Source of the DNA: Deltaproteobacteria bacterium
Lineage (GTDB): Bacteria; UBA10199; JADFYH01
NCBI GenBank assembly: GCA_015233135.1
Contig: JADFYH010000005.1
Location: 40,581 to 104,580 of the forward strand
Direction: 5' to 3'
Length of the DNA: 64,000 nucleotides
The notes below the pieces were generated by a model that ran no database searches, was not told where the DNA came from, and saw only the letters and a program-made list of their open reading frames with translations. Position 1 is the first letter of the stretch, and every line of letters starts with the position of its first letter. Position numbers and translations under genes: made by a program. Shown in pieces: positions 54,482 through 63,975 of this stretch.

Positions 54482-56656
54482 ATGTTCCATCCCTTAACCC
54501 CTTTTTTCAAGCCTCAAAATGTTGCCCTGATTGGTGCCAGCGATAAAGTGGATAGTGTGGGAAGAACGCTGCTGCTCAATCTTTTGGACAAATCCTTTCA
54601 AGGCAAAATATTTCCAGTAAATCTTTCTAGAAAAGAAATTTTGGGTCAGCGCACTTTTTCTAAAATTGCGGATATCCCTTATCCTATCGATTTGGCTGTG
54701 ATTGCCACCCCTGCGTCAGGCGTTCCTTCTCTCATTGAGGAATGTCTTCAGGCCAACGTGAAATCGGTCATTATTATTTCAGCCGGATTTAAAGAAATAG
54801 GCCCCAAAGGAATTCAACTGGAATCGGAGATCCTTCAAATTTTAAAGAAAGGAACTCTGCGTGTCATCGGGCCTAACTGCCTGGGCGTGATGAATCCTTT
54901 AAATAGCTTAAATGCCACCTTTGCTGAGGCGATGGCTAAACCGGGTAACGTAGCTTTTATCAGCCAGAGCGGGGCCTTGTGTACCTCTATTTTGGATTGG
55001 AGCCTTCAGGAAAATGTGGGTTTCTCTGCCTTCATTTCCATTGGATCAATGCTGGATATCGATTGGGGAGACTTGATCGAATATCTGGGAGAAGATCCTG
55101 ACACCCATAGCATCGTCATTTATATGGAGTCGATCGGCAATGCCCACTCCTTTCTCAAGGCTGCCAAAAAAGTTTCTCCAAAAAAACCGATCATTGTCCT
55201 CAAGGCAGGCCGCACTCAAGCGGCCGCAAAGGCTGCAGCCTCGCATACGGGGAGTATTACCGGCAGCGATGAAGTTTTAGATGCTGCCTTTCGAAGAGTG
55301 GGTGTCTTGCGAGTCAAACGAATTGCCGAACTTTTTTATATGACGGAAGTGTTGGCCAAACAGCCTCTTCCCAAAGGCCCCCGTCTTACGATTGTTACAA
55401 ATGCAGGAGGACCGGGAGTGCTCGCGACAGATAGTCTTATCTCCGAAGGAGGAAAGCTCTCAGAACTCTCGGAGGATATTTTGAAAGAGTTGGATGAAAC
55501 TCTTCCTGCTGCCTGGAGCCATCATAATCCAATCGATATATTAGGTGATGCCGATCCCGAGCGTTATTCCCGGGCTTTGCAGATCGCTGCGAAGGATACA
55601 AAAAGCGACGGCCTTTTGGTGATCTTAACTCCTCAGGCGATGACGGAGCCCAGTGATACGGCCCGTCAGCTTATTCCTTATGCGAAAAAAACAGACAAAC
55701 CGGTTCTGGCTTCCTGGATGGGAGGCAAGGATGTCGCCGAAGGCAATGCGCTGCTCAATGCCGCAGAGATTTCTACTTTTCTTTATCCGGATACGGCCGC
55801 CCAGGTTTTTCATTACATGTGGCAATACAGCGAAAATCTTCAATCTCTCCAGGAAACACTTTCTTGTTGTGGCCAGGGGGTTTCTGAAAAAACTGATCCC
55901 AAAAAAGTCTCTTGTCAAATTCAAGCGATTCGTAAAACCGGGCGTTTACTCCTCACAGAAGTAGAATCAAAAGAAGTATTAAAAGCCTACCAAATTCCGA
56001 CCAACGAGACTCGAATCGCTCACAATGAAACTGAAGCGGCTCAAATAGCTGAAGAGATTGGATTTCCGGTCGTGCTTAAAATTTATTCGGAAACCATTAC
56101 TCACAAGACCGATATCGGAGGAGTAAAACTTAATTTGAATACGCCGGAAGAAGTCCGTACAGCCTTTCAGGAAATTAAAACTTCTGTGAGCGAAAAAGCA
56201 AAAGCGGGTGATTTTTTGGGAGTGACGGTTCAGGCCATGATTCAGAAAGAGGCCTATGAGCTTATTTTGGGAGCCAGCCCCGATCCTCAATTTGGTCCTG
56301 TCATGCTCTTTGGCATGGGAGGACAACTGGTCGAGATTTTTCGCGATCATGCTTTGGGGCTTCCACCTCTAAGCCCCAATTTGGCTCGACGAATGATGGA
56401 ACAAACAAAAATTTATAAAGGTCTGCAAGGAGTGCGCGGACGAAAAGCGGTGGATCTTGAAAAATTGGAATGTCTTTTGGTGAATTTCAGTCAGATGATT
56501 ATCGATCAACCCCTCATCAAAGAAATTGATATCAATCCACTTCTGGTTTCATCCGATTTGATTTTGGCGGTGGACGCGAGAATTGTTTTATACGATCAAA
56601 ACATTTCTGAAAAAGAGTTGTCGAAATACCAAGGTGTGTTTTTCAGAGGCGACTAA
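54482..56656 (+). CDS. ADP-forming acyl/acetyl-CoA synthetase, fused subunits
   Basis: About 724 residues from the ATG at 54482 ([20 protein letters not shown]); upstream in-frame codons run into the tRNA and are rejected. CoA-binding domain (about 1-130), ligase-CoA domains with the phospho-His H255 in [11 protein letters not shown], and a C-terminal ATP-grasp domain from about residue 495 ([17 protein letters not shown] to [21 protein letters not shown]). Makes ATP and acetate (or another acid) from acyl-CoA and ADP, a fermentative energy step that would suit the kamA-kdd lysine pathway. Protein lysine acetyltransferase fusion is excluded, as no GNAT domain is seen. Confidence 0.9.
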   Translation: MFHPLTPFFKPQNVALIGASDKVDSVGRTLLLNLLDKSFQGKIFPVNLSRKEILGQRTFSKIADIPYPIDLAVIATPASGVPSLIEECLQANVKSVIIISAGFKEIGPKGIQLESEILQILKKGTLRVIGPNCLGVMNPLNSLNATFAEAMAKPGNVAFISQSGALCTSILDWSLQENVGFSAFISIGSMLDIDWGDLIEYLGEDPDTHSIVIYMESIGNAHSFLKAAKKVSPKKPIIVLKAGRTQAAAKAAASHTGSITGSDEVLDAAFRRVGVLRVKRIAELFYMTEVLAKQPLPKGPRLTIVTNAGGPGVLATDSLISEGGKLSELSEDILKELDETLPAAWSHHNPIDILGDADPERYSRALQIAAKDTKSDGLLVILTPQAMTEPSDTARQLIPYAKKTDKPVLASWMGGKDVAEGNALLNAAEISTFLYPDTAAQVFHYMWQYSENLQSLQETLSCCGQGVSEKTDPKKVSCQIQAIRKTGRLLLTEVESKEVLKAYQIPTNETRIAHNETEAAQIAEEIGFPVVLKIYSETITHKTDIGGVKLNLNTPEEVRTAFQEIKTSVSEKAKAGDFLGVTVQAMIQKEAYELILGASPDPQFGPVMLFGMGGQLVEIFRDHALGLPPLSPNLARRMMEQTKIYKGLQGVRGRKAVDLEKLECLLVNFSQMIIDQPLIKEIDINPLLVSSDLILAVDARIVLYDQNISEKELSKYQGVFFRGD

Positions 56657-57450
56657 AAACTTTCCTCTTCACTCGGAAATTTTCCACTTTGGACATCGCG
56701 AATATAATTCCCAATTGCCTCGCTTACCGTCTGATGCAGCTCTGCATAGCGTCGCACAAATTTGGGTTTGAGGTCTTGGTACAAGCCCAACAAATCATAA
56801 ATGACTAGCACTTGGCCATCACAGCCAGCTCCGGAGCCAATTCCAATGGTTGGGATTTTTAGACTTTTTGAAATCTTGGCCGCCAGTTTTGCAGGAATGC
56901 CTTCCAGCACGAGGGCGTAAATTCCCGCTTTCTCCAAGGCTTTGGCATCGTTCAATAATTGTCTTTCACCTTGAGCATCGCGGCCCTGAATTTTATAGCC
57001 GCCCATCAAATGCACGTGGGTAGGTTTTAAACCAATATGCCCCATCACCGGGATACCCACATTTTTGAGACGAGCAATCAGAGGCGCCAATTCTTCCCCA
57101 CCTTCCAGTTTTACTGATTCCGCATGGCCTTTTTTCATCACCAGCCCACAATTTTTTACGGCTTCGTCCAGAGAGGCCTGGTAGCTCAAAAAAGGCATGT
57201 CACACACGAGATGCGCCTGACGGGTGGCACGGGAGACACAACGGCTATGGTAAATCATTTCTTCGAGCGTAACGGCCAAGGTGTTCCGTCGGCCCTGCAC
57301 CACCATTCCCAGGGAGTCGCCCACCAGGAGGATGTCGATGCCGTTTTGATCCAGAATTTTGGCAAAACTATAATCATAGGCGGTGAGCATGCTGATTTTT
57401 TCAGCGCGTGATTTTTTTTTGAGAAGTTCGGGAATGGTTATTTTTTTCAT
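56653..57450 (-). CDS. panB: 3-methyl-2-oxobutanoate hydroxymethyltransferase
   Basis: Makes ketopantoate for CoA synthesis. From the ATG at 57450 ([13 protein letters not shown]) it has 265 residues, the family length; a codon at 57480 only extends into a repeat. Motifs [40 protein letters not shown] and [15 protein letters not shown] are intact. Ends four bases inside the convergent CoA-ligase gene. The upstream kinase is on the same strand. Confidence 0.94.
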   Translation of the reverse strand: MKKITIPELLKKKSRAEKISMLTAYDYSFAKILDQNGIDILLVGDSLGMVVQGRRNTLAVTLEEMIYHSRCVSRATRQAHLVCDMPFLSYQASLDEAVKNCGLVMKKGHAESVKLEGGEELAPLIARLKNVGIPVMGHIGLKPTHVHLMGGYKIQGRDAQGERQLLNDAKALEKAGIYALVLEGIPAKLAAKISKSLKIPTIGIGSGAGCDGQVLVIYDLLGLYQDLKPKFVRRYAELHQTVSEAIGNYIRDVQSGKFPSEEESF

Positions 57451-57469
57451 GAAATTTATTTCTGATTGT

Positions 57470-57493
57470 GGGCGCAGCAAGCAGCGCCCCTAC
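57470..57493. repeat. GC-rich palindromic repeat (copy 2)
   Basis: GGGCGC/GCGCCC arms and a CCTAC tail, 22 of 24 bases identical to 1365-1388. Here it is intergenic, and its TAG (reverse strand) is the stop codon of the kinase gene. Confidence 0.6.
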
Positions 57494-58140
57494 TTGCTGC
57501 TAATTGTGACGTAATGTTTTTCTAATTTATTCGTTTTCATGTGAAGGATTTCTCTCAAGATGATTTTATAATCTTCCGGTTTTTCCACAAAATCCATTTC
57601 ACTGCAATTGACGACCAGCAAGGGGGTTTCCTGATAACTGAAAAAAAATCTCGAGTAGGCATCGGAAAGTCTTTCCAGATATTCTTCATCCAGATTTTTT
57701 TCATAATCGATTTTTCTTTTTTTTACGCGATTCAACAAGATATCCGTTGAGGCCTGCAGGAAGACGACCAGATCGGGTTTTAAAATACGGCCATCCAACA
57801 GATTGTAGACCGATTCGTAGAGGCGAAGTTCATCCTCCAAAAGATTCAAAAGGGCAAAAATTTTATCTTTTGCAAAGATATAATCAGTGACCACGCCTTG
57901 TTGAAATAAATCCTGCTGCAGCATTTCCTTTTGTTGCTGATAGCGTGAAAGCAAAAAGAAAAGCTGGGTTTGAAAGGAGTATTTCGAACGGTCTTTATAA
58001 AAAGTGGAAAGGAAAGGATTGTCCTCGGCACGTTCCAAGGCGGCCCTGTAATTAAATTCTTCGGCCAGGAGTGAGGCCAAAGAGGTTTTCCCTACTCCAA
58101 TAGGGCCTTCGACCGCGATGTAGTGCAAGCCTTGAGTCAT
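57490..58140 (-). CDS. Deoxynucleoside kinase family protein
   Basis: A 216-residue P-loop kinase of the deoxyguanosine/deoxyadenosine kinase family, phosphorylating salvaged deoxynucleosides. P-loop [11 protein letters not shown], the DYIFAKDKIFA-type substrate segment and the lid RVKKRKIDYEKNLD with arginines are visible. The ATG at 58140 is preferred because TAGGGA then has normal spacing; another ATG lies two codons upstream. The stop codon falls in a palindromic repeat. Confidence 0.85.
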   Translation of the reverse strand: MTQGLHYIAVEGPIGVGKTSLASLLAEEFNYRAALERAEDNPFLSTFYKDRSKYSFQTQLFFLLSRYQQQKEMLQQDLFQQGVVTDYIFAKDKIFALLNLLEDELRLYESVYNLLDGRILKPDLVVFLQASTDILLNRVKKRKIDYEKNLDEEYLERLSDAYSRFFFSYQETPLLVVNCSEMDFVEKPEDYKIILREILHMKTNKLEKHYVTISSK

Positions 58141-58182
58141 CCACATTCCCTAGCATATTTTCAATAAAGGTCTAGTGTCGCC

Positions 58183-59022
58183 TCAAAAAAAAGATAAAGC
58201 CAGCTTGATGAAAGTGGCTAAATCCAAACTTTCCGCTCTTTCTTTTCCCGAGAGGCCCAAGGGGTTTAAGTGTTGGGTCGCCCTCTCTTTATTTCCCTCG
58301 AAAAATCCATTCGCACAAAGGCAGTTGAGCAAGGTCTTGCGGCGTTGACTGAAAGCGGCCTGGATCAGCTTTTCAAAAAAAGAGAGTTCTAATTCAGGAC
58401 AAAGACTGGTGGGGTAGGGGCTGAGTTGAACCACGGCGGAATCAATTTTCGGTCGGGGATCGAAAGAAGAGGGGGGGATGGGCAGTAAAATTTTTGCTGA
58501 GGCCAAAAATTGGGTGTAGAGACTCAACGAACCATAGGCCTTGCTGTTAGGCTTGGCACACAGACGTTCGGCCACTTCTTTTTGAAACATTAAAAAAAAT
58601 TGCGAAAAAAAAGATCGATGCTCTAATAACTTTTTTAAGATGGCCACCGAGACGTGATAGGGAAGATTTCCCACGGCAAAGAGGGGAGAAGGGCAATCTT
58701 TTAGAATTTCTGTTAAATCACAATCCAGAAAATCGGCCAGAATGATTTTCACCTTTTCAGCAGGGCTTAAAATTTCTTTGAGCAGTGTTGAAAATTGGGC
58801 ATCCTTTTCCACCACTATCATTTGTTCCACTTCGGGAAGCAGCCATTGAGTGAGCGAGCCTGGGCCAGGGCCAATTTCCAAAATGGTTTTGGGCTTTAGT
58901 CTTAGAATTTTTTCACTGAGTGTTTTCAGGGTAGGGGTGTGTACTAAAAAATTCTGGCCAAAACTTTTTTTGGCGATGAAGTCGAAGCGTTTTCGAAGGG
59001 CATTGGGGTGTTGGAAGTTCAT
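58183..59022 (-). CDS. rsmA: 16S rRNA dimethyladenosine transferase
   Basis: A 279-residue SAM-dependent enzyme that dimethylates two adenines near the 16S rRNA 3' end (KsgA). FGQNFLVH, the SAM loop EIGPGPGSLTQWLL, and the catalytic NLPYHVSV motif are present. Starts four bases before the tsaD stop, so the two are coupled. Confidence 0.94.
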   Translation of the reverse strand: MNFQHPNALRKRFDFIAKKSFGQNFLVHTPTLKTLSEKILRLKPKTILEIGPGPGSLTQWLLPEVEQMIVVEKDAQFSTLLKEILSPAEKVKIILADFLDCDLTEILKDCPSPLFAVGNLPYHVSVAILKKLLEHRSFFSQFFLMFQKEVAERLCAKPNSKAYGSLSLYTQFLASAKILLPIPPSSFDPRPKIDSAVVQLSPYPTSLCPELELSFFEKLIQAAFSQRRKTLLNCLCANGFFEGNKERATQHLNPLGLSGKERAESLDLATFIKLALSFF

Positions 59023-60044
59023 ATTTGTTTGTCATTACTCGTCGCATTCAAATCCCAAGCGGATGAAATTCCTCTTTCCAAATATTGGCCCCCCACATAA
59101 GCGATCATAGCTGCATTGTCGGTACAAAATTCAGGCCTTGGAATAAAAAGTTTAACTCCGCAGGCTTCTGCGGCCTGAGTCAAACGTTCGCGGATGGCCG
59201 AATTGCAGGCCACTCCACCCGCAATCACCCAGGGATGCTTGGGAAAATTTTCATGAGCCCGCTTGAAAAGTCTTTCAATCGATTTTACTAAGGTGTTTTG
59301 AAAGGAAGCAATCAAGTCCAGTACTTCAGGAAAATCTTCGGGGGCATGCCGAAGAAAAATATCCCGCCACTTATTTTTCTGGATGACTTCCAGCACGGCT
59401 GTTTTTAATCCAGAAAAGCTTGTATAGAGTTCACCTTTTTTGACTTGAGCAGGAGTAAAATGGAATCTTTTCGGATTTCCCTGTTTGGCAAGTTGATCCA
59501 AAATTGGGCCGCCGGGATAGGCCAGGCCCAACATTTTTGCGACCTTGTCATAGGCCTCGCCCGCGGCATCGTCTACGCTGCAACCCAGTAATTTCCTTTC
59601 TCCAATGTCGCAAACTTCAAAGAGATGGGTGTGTCCTCCAGAGAGCACCATCCCTAAAAAAGGAAGGGAGGGAATTTCATCCTCCAGAAAAGTGCTCATC
59701 AAATGTCCTTCAAGATGACTCACTCCGATAAAGGGGATGTTTTCTGCCAAGGCCAAGCCTTTCGCAAAATTAAGACCTACCAAAAGAGAGCCAATCAGAC
59801 CGGGTTTGACGGTGACGCCAATGCCTTCCATTTTTTTTTTTGCGTGTTCCAAACTCTGGAGCGTACTTTGAAAGAGCGAAGAGATGGTCTTCAAATGCTC
59901 ACGGGAAGCCACTTCGGGGACAATGCCTCCAAATTGGGCGTGTAGATGTTGGGAGGCGACTTGATGAGCAAGAATTTTTTTTGGCGTTTCCAAAATACAA
60001 ATTGCCAGATCATCGCAGGAAGATTCTATCCCCAAGATTCGCAT
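59019..60044 (-). CDS. tsaD: tRNA threonylcarbamoyladenosine transferase TsaD
   Basis: A 341-residue ASKHA-fold protein that completes t6A37 synthesis in tRNAs. MRILGIESSCDD, the metal-binding HLEGHLMS, LSGGHTHL, FSGLKTAV and GGVACNSAIRERL identify it. Start and the cpoB stop share one base (TAATG), and it overlaps rsmA by four. Confidence 0.95.
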   Translation of the reverse strand: MRILGIESSCDDLAICILETPKKILAHQVASQHLHAQFGGIVPEVASREHLKTISSLFQSTLQSLEHAKKKMEGIGVTVKPGLIGSLLVGLNFAKGLALAENIPFIGVSHLEGHLMSTFLEDEIPSLPFLGMVLSGGHTHLFEVCDIGERKLLGCSVDDAAGEAYDKVAKMLGLAYPGGPILDQLAKQGNPKRFHFTPAQVKKGELYTSFSGLKTAVLEVIQKNKWRDIFLRHAPEDFPEVLDLIASFQNTLVKSIERLFKRAHENFPKHPWVIAGGVACNSAIRERLTQAAEACGVKLFIPRPEFCTDNAAMIAYVGGQYLERGISSAWDLNATSNDKQI

Positions 60045-60871
60045 TAGTTGTACATCCCCCCACTCATGGGCTTGTTGACCGGGTTGCTGTTGGGCGGGAC
60101 GGGTTGTGAAGCGGGAAGGCTTGTGGGCGATTCGGCAGAGAGCTTGTCGATTTCTTTGATCTTTACATTCGATCGACTCGCTTCGCTACTGTTTGGATAA
60201 GTGGCGACAATTTTTTCAAAGAAGGCCTTGGCTTCAGGATACATCTTGAGGCCCATAAAAGAGAGCCCTTGCTTGAAAATGGCAGATTTGACTTTGGAGG
60301 ATTTGGGATATTTTTGTATCAAAGTTTGGTATTCGGTAATGGCCTTTTTGTAATCGGCCAAGGCATACAGACTTTCCGCCATCCAATATTGGGCATGGTC
60401 GGCCAAATTACTTTTCGGATATTTTTGTAGAAAATCCTGAAACCCGGTGAGGGCCTTGGCATAATCTTCCGCGTTGATGAAATCGAGCAGTCTTTGAAAT
60501 TCTTTGGTCTGGGCTTCATCCGCAGCAAGCGTTTTTTCGGAGCCTCTATTTTCTTTAATCTCGCTGAGGAGAGTCATGCTTAAATTCAATTTATCTTCCA
60601 GGGTGGCGATGCGTTGATCGTAATCCTTCAAGGTTTTATTTTGTTGATCATAGAGATGACCCTCACTTTCCGAAGCTCCCTTGAGTGTATTCACTTCTTG
60701 TTGAAGGGTCAGCAGGCTATTCATGGCGTCGGCGAGTTTAAGATTGGAGTTTTCTACGCTGCTTTTAAGTAAGGCCATTTCGTTTCGAATTTGATCCAGT
60801 TCCCCTGCGGCAAAGAGTGGGGTGCTGATGAGGAGAGTGAGGGGGATAGCAAGGTTGAGTATGCGTTTCAT
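60044..60871 (-). CDS. cpoB: Tol-Pal system protein CpoB (YbgF)
   Basis: A 275-residue periplasmic protein. The ATG at 60871 has AAAGGAGTTTT upstream and opens a signal peptide (MKRILNLAIPLTLLISTPLFA). A coiled-coil segment (about 24-115) precedes three TPR units (about 125-235, including YAKALTGFQDFLQKYPKS). CpoB links murein synthesis to outer-membrane constriction. It follows pal, separated by a hairpin terminator that would reduce its level. Confidence 0.9.
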   Translation of the reverse strand: MKRILNLAIPLTLLISTPLFAAGELDQIRNEMALLKSSVENSNLKLADAMNSLLTLQQEVNTLKGASESEGHLYDQQNKTLKDYDQRIATLEDKLNLSMTLLSEIKENRGSEKTLAADEAQTKEFQRLLDFINAEDYAKALTGFQDFLQKYPKSNLADHAQYWMAESLYALADYKKAITEYQTLIQKYPKSSKVKSAIFKQGLSFMGLKMYPEAKAFFEKIVATYPNSSEASRSNVKIKEIDKLSAESPTSLPASQPVPPNSNPVNKPMSGGMYN

Positions 60872-60885
60872 AAAACTCCTTTCAA

Positions 60886-60925
60886 TAAAAAAAACCACAG
60901 AGGCTTTGTAGCACTCTGTGGTTTT
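60886..60925 (-). terminator. Terminator between pal and cpoB
   Basis: AAAACCACAGAG (60891-60902) pairs perfectly with CTCTGTGGTTTT (60914-60925). On the minus strand the stem is followed by a run of T. Expected to end most pal transcripts. Confidence 0.85.
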
Positions 60926-60946
60926 AAAATTCAAAGAGAAATTTAA

Positions 60947-61396
60947 TTACTTTTTACGGACAACAAATTCGGCACGACGGTTGGTGGAGTAAGCTGCCTC
61001 ATTATGACCAGGATCTAAAGGTTTTTCTTCCCCAAAAGAAACGGTTTCAATAGAAGAGGTGACTCCTAGGTTTACTAAATAATCCTTGGCGGCTTTTGCG
61101 CGGCGTTCTCCCAAGGCCATATTGTATTCGTTGGTTCCAATTTCATCGCAATGCCCTTCTACAATCACATGGGTGTTAGGATTGGATTTTAACCAGCTTG
61201 CATTTTCTTTCATGGTAGGGATTGCATCCGAACGAACATTGTACTTGTCAAAATCAAAATGGATCCGCTTCAAGTTGCTGTTTGCTTCAGTGACGACATC
61301 GCCTCCATTGTTGGCTTTCTTTTTGGAACAAGCCGCCCCTGTAGAAAGCACGACTAAGGCCATCAAGGCAGAAACTAAAAGTTTGTTTTTGTTCAT
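60947..61396 (-). CDS. pal: Peptidoglycan-associated lipoprotein Pal
   Basis: A 149-residue OmpA-family lipoprotein. Signal and lipobox LSTGAAC with the acylated Cys at 23; OmpA domain with the murein-contact motif HVIVEGHCDEIGTNEYN and the GERRAKAAKDYLV helix. GGAGG lies upstream of the ATG. Anchors the outer membrane to murein with the Tol proteins, whose genes are not in the window. Confidence 0.94.
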   Translation of the reverse strand: MNKNKLLVSALMALVVLSTGAACSKKKANNGGDVVTEANSNLKRIHFDFDKYNVRSDAIPTMKENASWLKSNPNTHVIVEGHCDEIGTNEYNMALGERRAKAAKDYLVNLGVTSSIETVSFGEEKPLDPGHNEAAYSTNRRAEFVVRKK

Positions 61397-61530
61397 AAGG
61401 CATCCTCCTCAGGATTATAGACAAAATATTAAAAACTTAAGAGATGAAATTTAATATCTTTTAAGTAAAATTAGACTAATAGTGGGATAACATTTCTTAT
61501 ATTAGCCTCTTTAGTCAAGGAGTTTTTCCA

Positions 61531-62334
61531 GTGCCAAATACAAAATTGGAATTTCATAATATTTTAAATGTTTGTCTCATGCAGCTTGCTCCTCAAAAAA
61601 AAGACAAGAGCAGCATTCCTACTTCCTTCCTGAAGTTATTAAAAAAAATTCCTAAAAATGTAGATTGGATTGTGCTCCCTGAAATGTGGAGGACCTCCTT
61701 CTACAATCAAGATCCTAAAGCTGAATTAAAAGAAACTAAAGAAGCCCTCAAGTTTTTAAAGGTCTATGCTAAAAAAAATCGGGTGAATTTTAGCGGTTCA
61801 CACCTTGTCAAAAAAGGAAATTTTTATACCAATACTGCTTTTTTGATCAATATTCAGGGAGAAATTCAGGCGCTTTATTCGAAGCTTCATCTTTTTAAAA
61901 TGGGAGAAGAACATAAAAAATTTATTTCGGGTTCTGGTTACAAGGTTTTTTCCAGCATTTATGGCAAGTTTGGCTTTGCTATTTGTTATGATATTCGCTT
62001 TCCCGAATTTATTCGAAGTCTGGTTTTAAAAGGAGCACGCTTCCTAATTATTCCCTCAGCCTGGCCCAGGGAAAGGCTGGATCATTATCTGACTTTGCTG
62101 AGGGCGCGCGCGATTGAAAACCAATGTTATGTCATCAGTTGCAATAAGGTGGGTAAAAATGAAAAGGGGATTATTAACGGGGGACACAGTGTGGTGTTTG
62201 ATCCTTGGGGAACCAAACTTTTAGAGTTGGGCAGTTCAGAGTCTTTTGGAGTCGTTTCGATTGATTTGAATAGGGTAGAGGAGGTTCGAAATGCATTTCC
62301 GGTGCTTCAGTGCCGGCGTGGAGATTTGTATTAG
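61531..62334 (+). CDS. Nitrilase-superfamily amidase (omega-amidase-like)
   Basis: A 267-residue carbon-nitrogen hydrolase. GTG start with AAGGAG about 10 bases before it. The catalytic triad is E51 (VLPEMW), K118 (YSKLHLF) and C152 (AICYDIRFPE). The family ending also shows INGGHSVVFDPWG. Similar to omega-amidase/YafV, which clears alpha-ketoglutaramate and related amides; other small amides are possible. Confidence 0.88.
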   Translation: MPNTKLEFHNILNVCLMQLAPQKKDKSSIPTSFLKLLKKIPKNVDWIVLPEMWRTSFYNQDPKAELKETKEALKFLKVYAKKNRVNFSGSHLVKKGNFYTNTAFLINIQGEIQALYSKLHLFKMGEEHKKFISGSGYKVFSSIYGKFGFAICYDIRFPEFIRSLVLKGARFLIIPSAWPRERLDHYLTLLRARAIENQCYVISCNKVGKNEKGIINGGHSVVFDPWGTKLLELGSSESFGVVSIDLNRVEEVRNAFPVLQCRRGDLY

Positions 62335-62347
62335 TAGATAGGAAGGT

Positions 62348-63010
62348 TTATTGTCTTCCTTTACCCATCCTCAAACTCAAAAAATCTTTCATCGAATATG
62401 CGGCCATTTTCAAATAAGGATTAGTCCGTTTTTGTTCTTCAAAGGTAGCGCTTGAAGCTGCTGCATAATGATGACCCGGATATAAAGTAGTATCCCCCGG
62501 AAGTCGCATCAGTTTTTGAGTGAGGCTGTAATACATTTGTTCAGGATCGCTATCCTGAAAATCGCAGCGCCCGCAACCGTTGATGAATAAAGTATCTCCT
62601 GACACTAAACTGTCCTTCACTCGAAAACACTGTGAGCCTTGGGTGTGGCCGGGCGTGTGCAAACATTCGATTTCAATATTGCCAACTTTTATTTTTTGAG
62701 CATGGTCCACAGCGGTTAAATGAGAAGAGGGGATCTGTATTTTTGCTAAATCGTTTTTATTGACATAAACCGGAATATTTTCTCGTTCCAACAGTTCTTC
62801 AATGCCATTGGTATGATCGTGGTGATGGTGACTAATGAGTGCGCCTTTGATCTTCAAATTGTCTTCATCTGCTTTTCTGAAAATCGTATCGATTTCCCAG
62901 GCGGGATCGACCACCAGCACTTCGCGAGTTTGGGCATCGCCTATCAAGTAGACGAAATTTTCCATGGGGCCGACTTCAAATTGTTTGAGCAGAAGAGAAG
63001 ATTGTTGCAT
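62348..63010 (-). CDS. Metallo-beta-lactamase-fold hydrolase (glyoxalase II-like)
   Basis: A 220-residue cytoplasmic hydrolase. Two-metal ligands appear in HHHHDH, HTPGHTQGS and the SGDTLF loop, with a terminal PGHHY. Resembles YcbL/glyoxalase II thioesterases or persulfide dioxygenases. The RCDFQDSDPEQMY segment is common in persulfide dioxygenase-like proteins, but I cannot decide. Divergent from the Nif3-like gene with only 11 bases between starts. Confidence 0.85.
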   Translation of the reverse strand: MQQSSLLLKQFEVGPMENFVYLIGDAQTREVLVVDPAWEIDTIFRKADEDNLKIKGALISHHHHDHTNGIEELLERENIPVYVNKNDLAKIQIPSSHLTAVDHAQKIKVGNIEIECLHTPGHTQGSQCFRVKDSLVSGDTLFINGCGRCDFQDSDPEQMYYSLTQKLMRLPGDTTLYPGHHYAAASSATFEEQKRTNPYLKMAAYSMKDFLSLRMGKGRQ

Positions 63011-63021
63011 ACTGAAATCCT

Positions 63022-63846
63022 ATGAAAATTAAAACTCAGATTCAACATCTGCTGACTTATCTAAATCAATTTGCTCCTCCCAGTCTAGCGGAAGATTGGG
63101 ATAATATCGGTTTGCAGCTGGGTTCGTTAGAGGATGAAATTCGGGGGATACTAATTGCTTTGGATGTGACCGAATCCGTGCTGGAAGAGGCAAAGAGACT
63201 GAAAACCAATGTGCTGATTACTCACCATCCCCTTTTTTTTAAGGCCATCAAGAGTTTAGACGATTCCAAATCAGTTCAACGTCTGGCCAAAATGGCCATC
63301 AAGCAAGACTTGAATATTCTCAGTTTTCATACCAATCTCGATGCGACCCTGCAGGGCCTGAATGATCTGCTTGCCGAAAGGCTGAAATTAAAATTCATTC
63401 ATCCTTTCATTCCTTCGCGTGATCCCAAAATTCCTTATGCAGGGTTGGGACGAATCGGAAATATCCAAAAAATGAATTTTAATCATTTTCTCACGCATGT
63501 TTCTCAATCCCTGCACCTGAAACACTTTCGATATGTGGGGGATCTTCGCGCTTCCATTTCCACTGTGGCGGTGATGACCGGCAGTGGAGGGGATTTCTTT
63601 TGGGAGGCCAAACGAAAAAAAGCGGATGTGCTGGTGACGGGGGATGTGAAATACCATTCTGCCCTGGATTCGCTGGCCGAAGAGATTTGTCTGGTGGATA
63701 TCGGCCATTTTGCAGGAGAAATTGGCATGACGACTTTGATGGGCGCTCAGATTAGAAATTTTCTCAAAAAGCAAAAAGTGCTCGTGCCCGTTTTTGAGAC
63801 GAAGTGTCAGCGGGATCCATTTGAGTTTTTTGGAGGGATGGAATGA
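63022..63846 (+). CDS. Nif3-like dinuclear metal-centre protein
   Basis: A 274-residue member of the Nif3/YbgI (DUF34) family. Metal-binding motifs THHPLFF, FHTNLD and the late DIGHFAGE-x-GM are conserved; the N-terminal LAEDWDNIGLQLG is typical. Some homologues act as GTP cyclohydrolase I type 2, but the role is not firmly known. Follows the divergent MBL-fold gene. Confidence 0.9.
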   Translation: MKIKTQIQHLLTYLNQFAPPSLAEDWDNIGLQLGSLEDEIRGILIALDVTESVLEEAKRLKTNVLITHHPLFFKAIKSLDDSKSVQRLAKMAIKQDLNILSFHTNLDATLQGLNDLLAERLKLKFIHPFIPSRDPKIPYAGLGRIGNIQKMNFNHFLTHVSQSLHLKHFRYVGDLRASISTVAVMTGSGGDFFWEAKRKKADVLVTGDVKYHSALDSLAEEICLVDIGHFAGEIGMTTLMGAQIRNFLKKQKVLVPVFETKCQRDPFEFFGGME

Positions 63847-63882
63847 AACAAAAACGAAAAACTATTATTTTAGTGCGAAATC

Positions 63883-63975
63883 GCAAGACAGGGACCCAGT
63901 GATCCGCAAGGATAGGGACCCACTCGGAGCGTAGCGACGGATCTTATTTTTTCTTTTTATAGGTGGGTCCCTATC
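63883..63975. repeat. Inverted repeat at the window end
   Basis: GATAGGGACCCAC (63911-63923) is exactly inverted at 63963-63975, around a core with GGAGCGTAGCGACGGATC. A partial extra copy GACAGGGACCCA lies at 63887-63898. The arms-plus-core layout matches the elements at 27200 and 54071. The remaining 154 bases show no gene. Confidence 0.65.
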
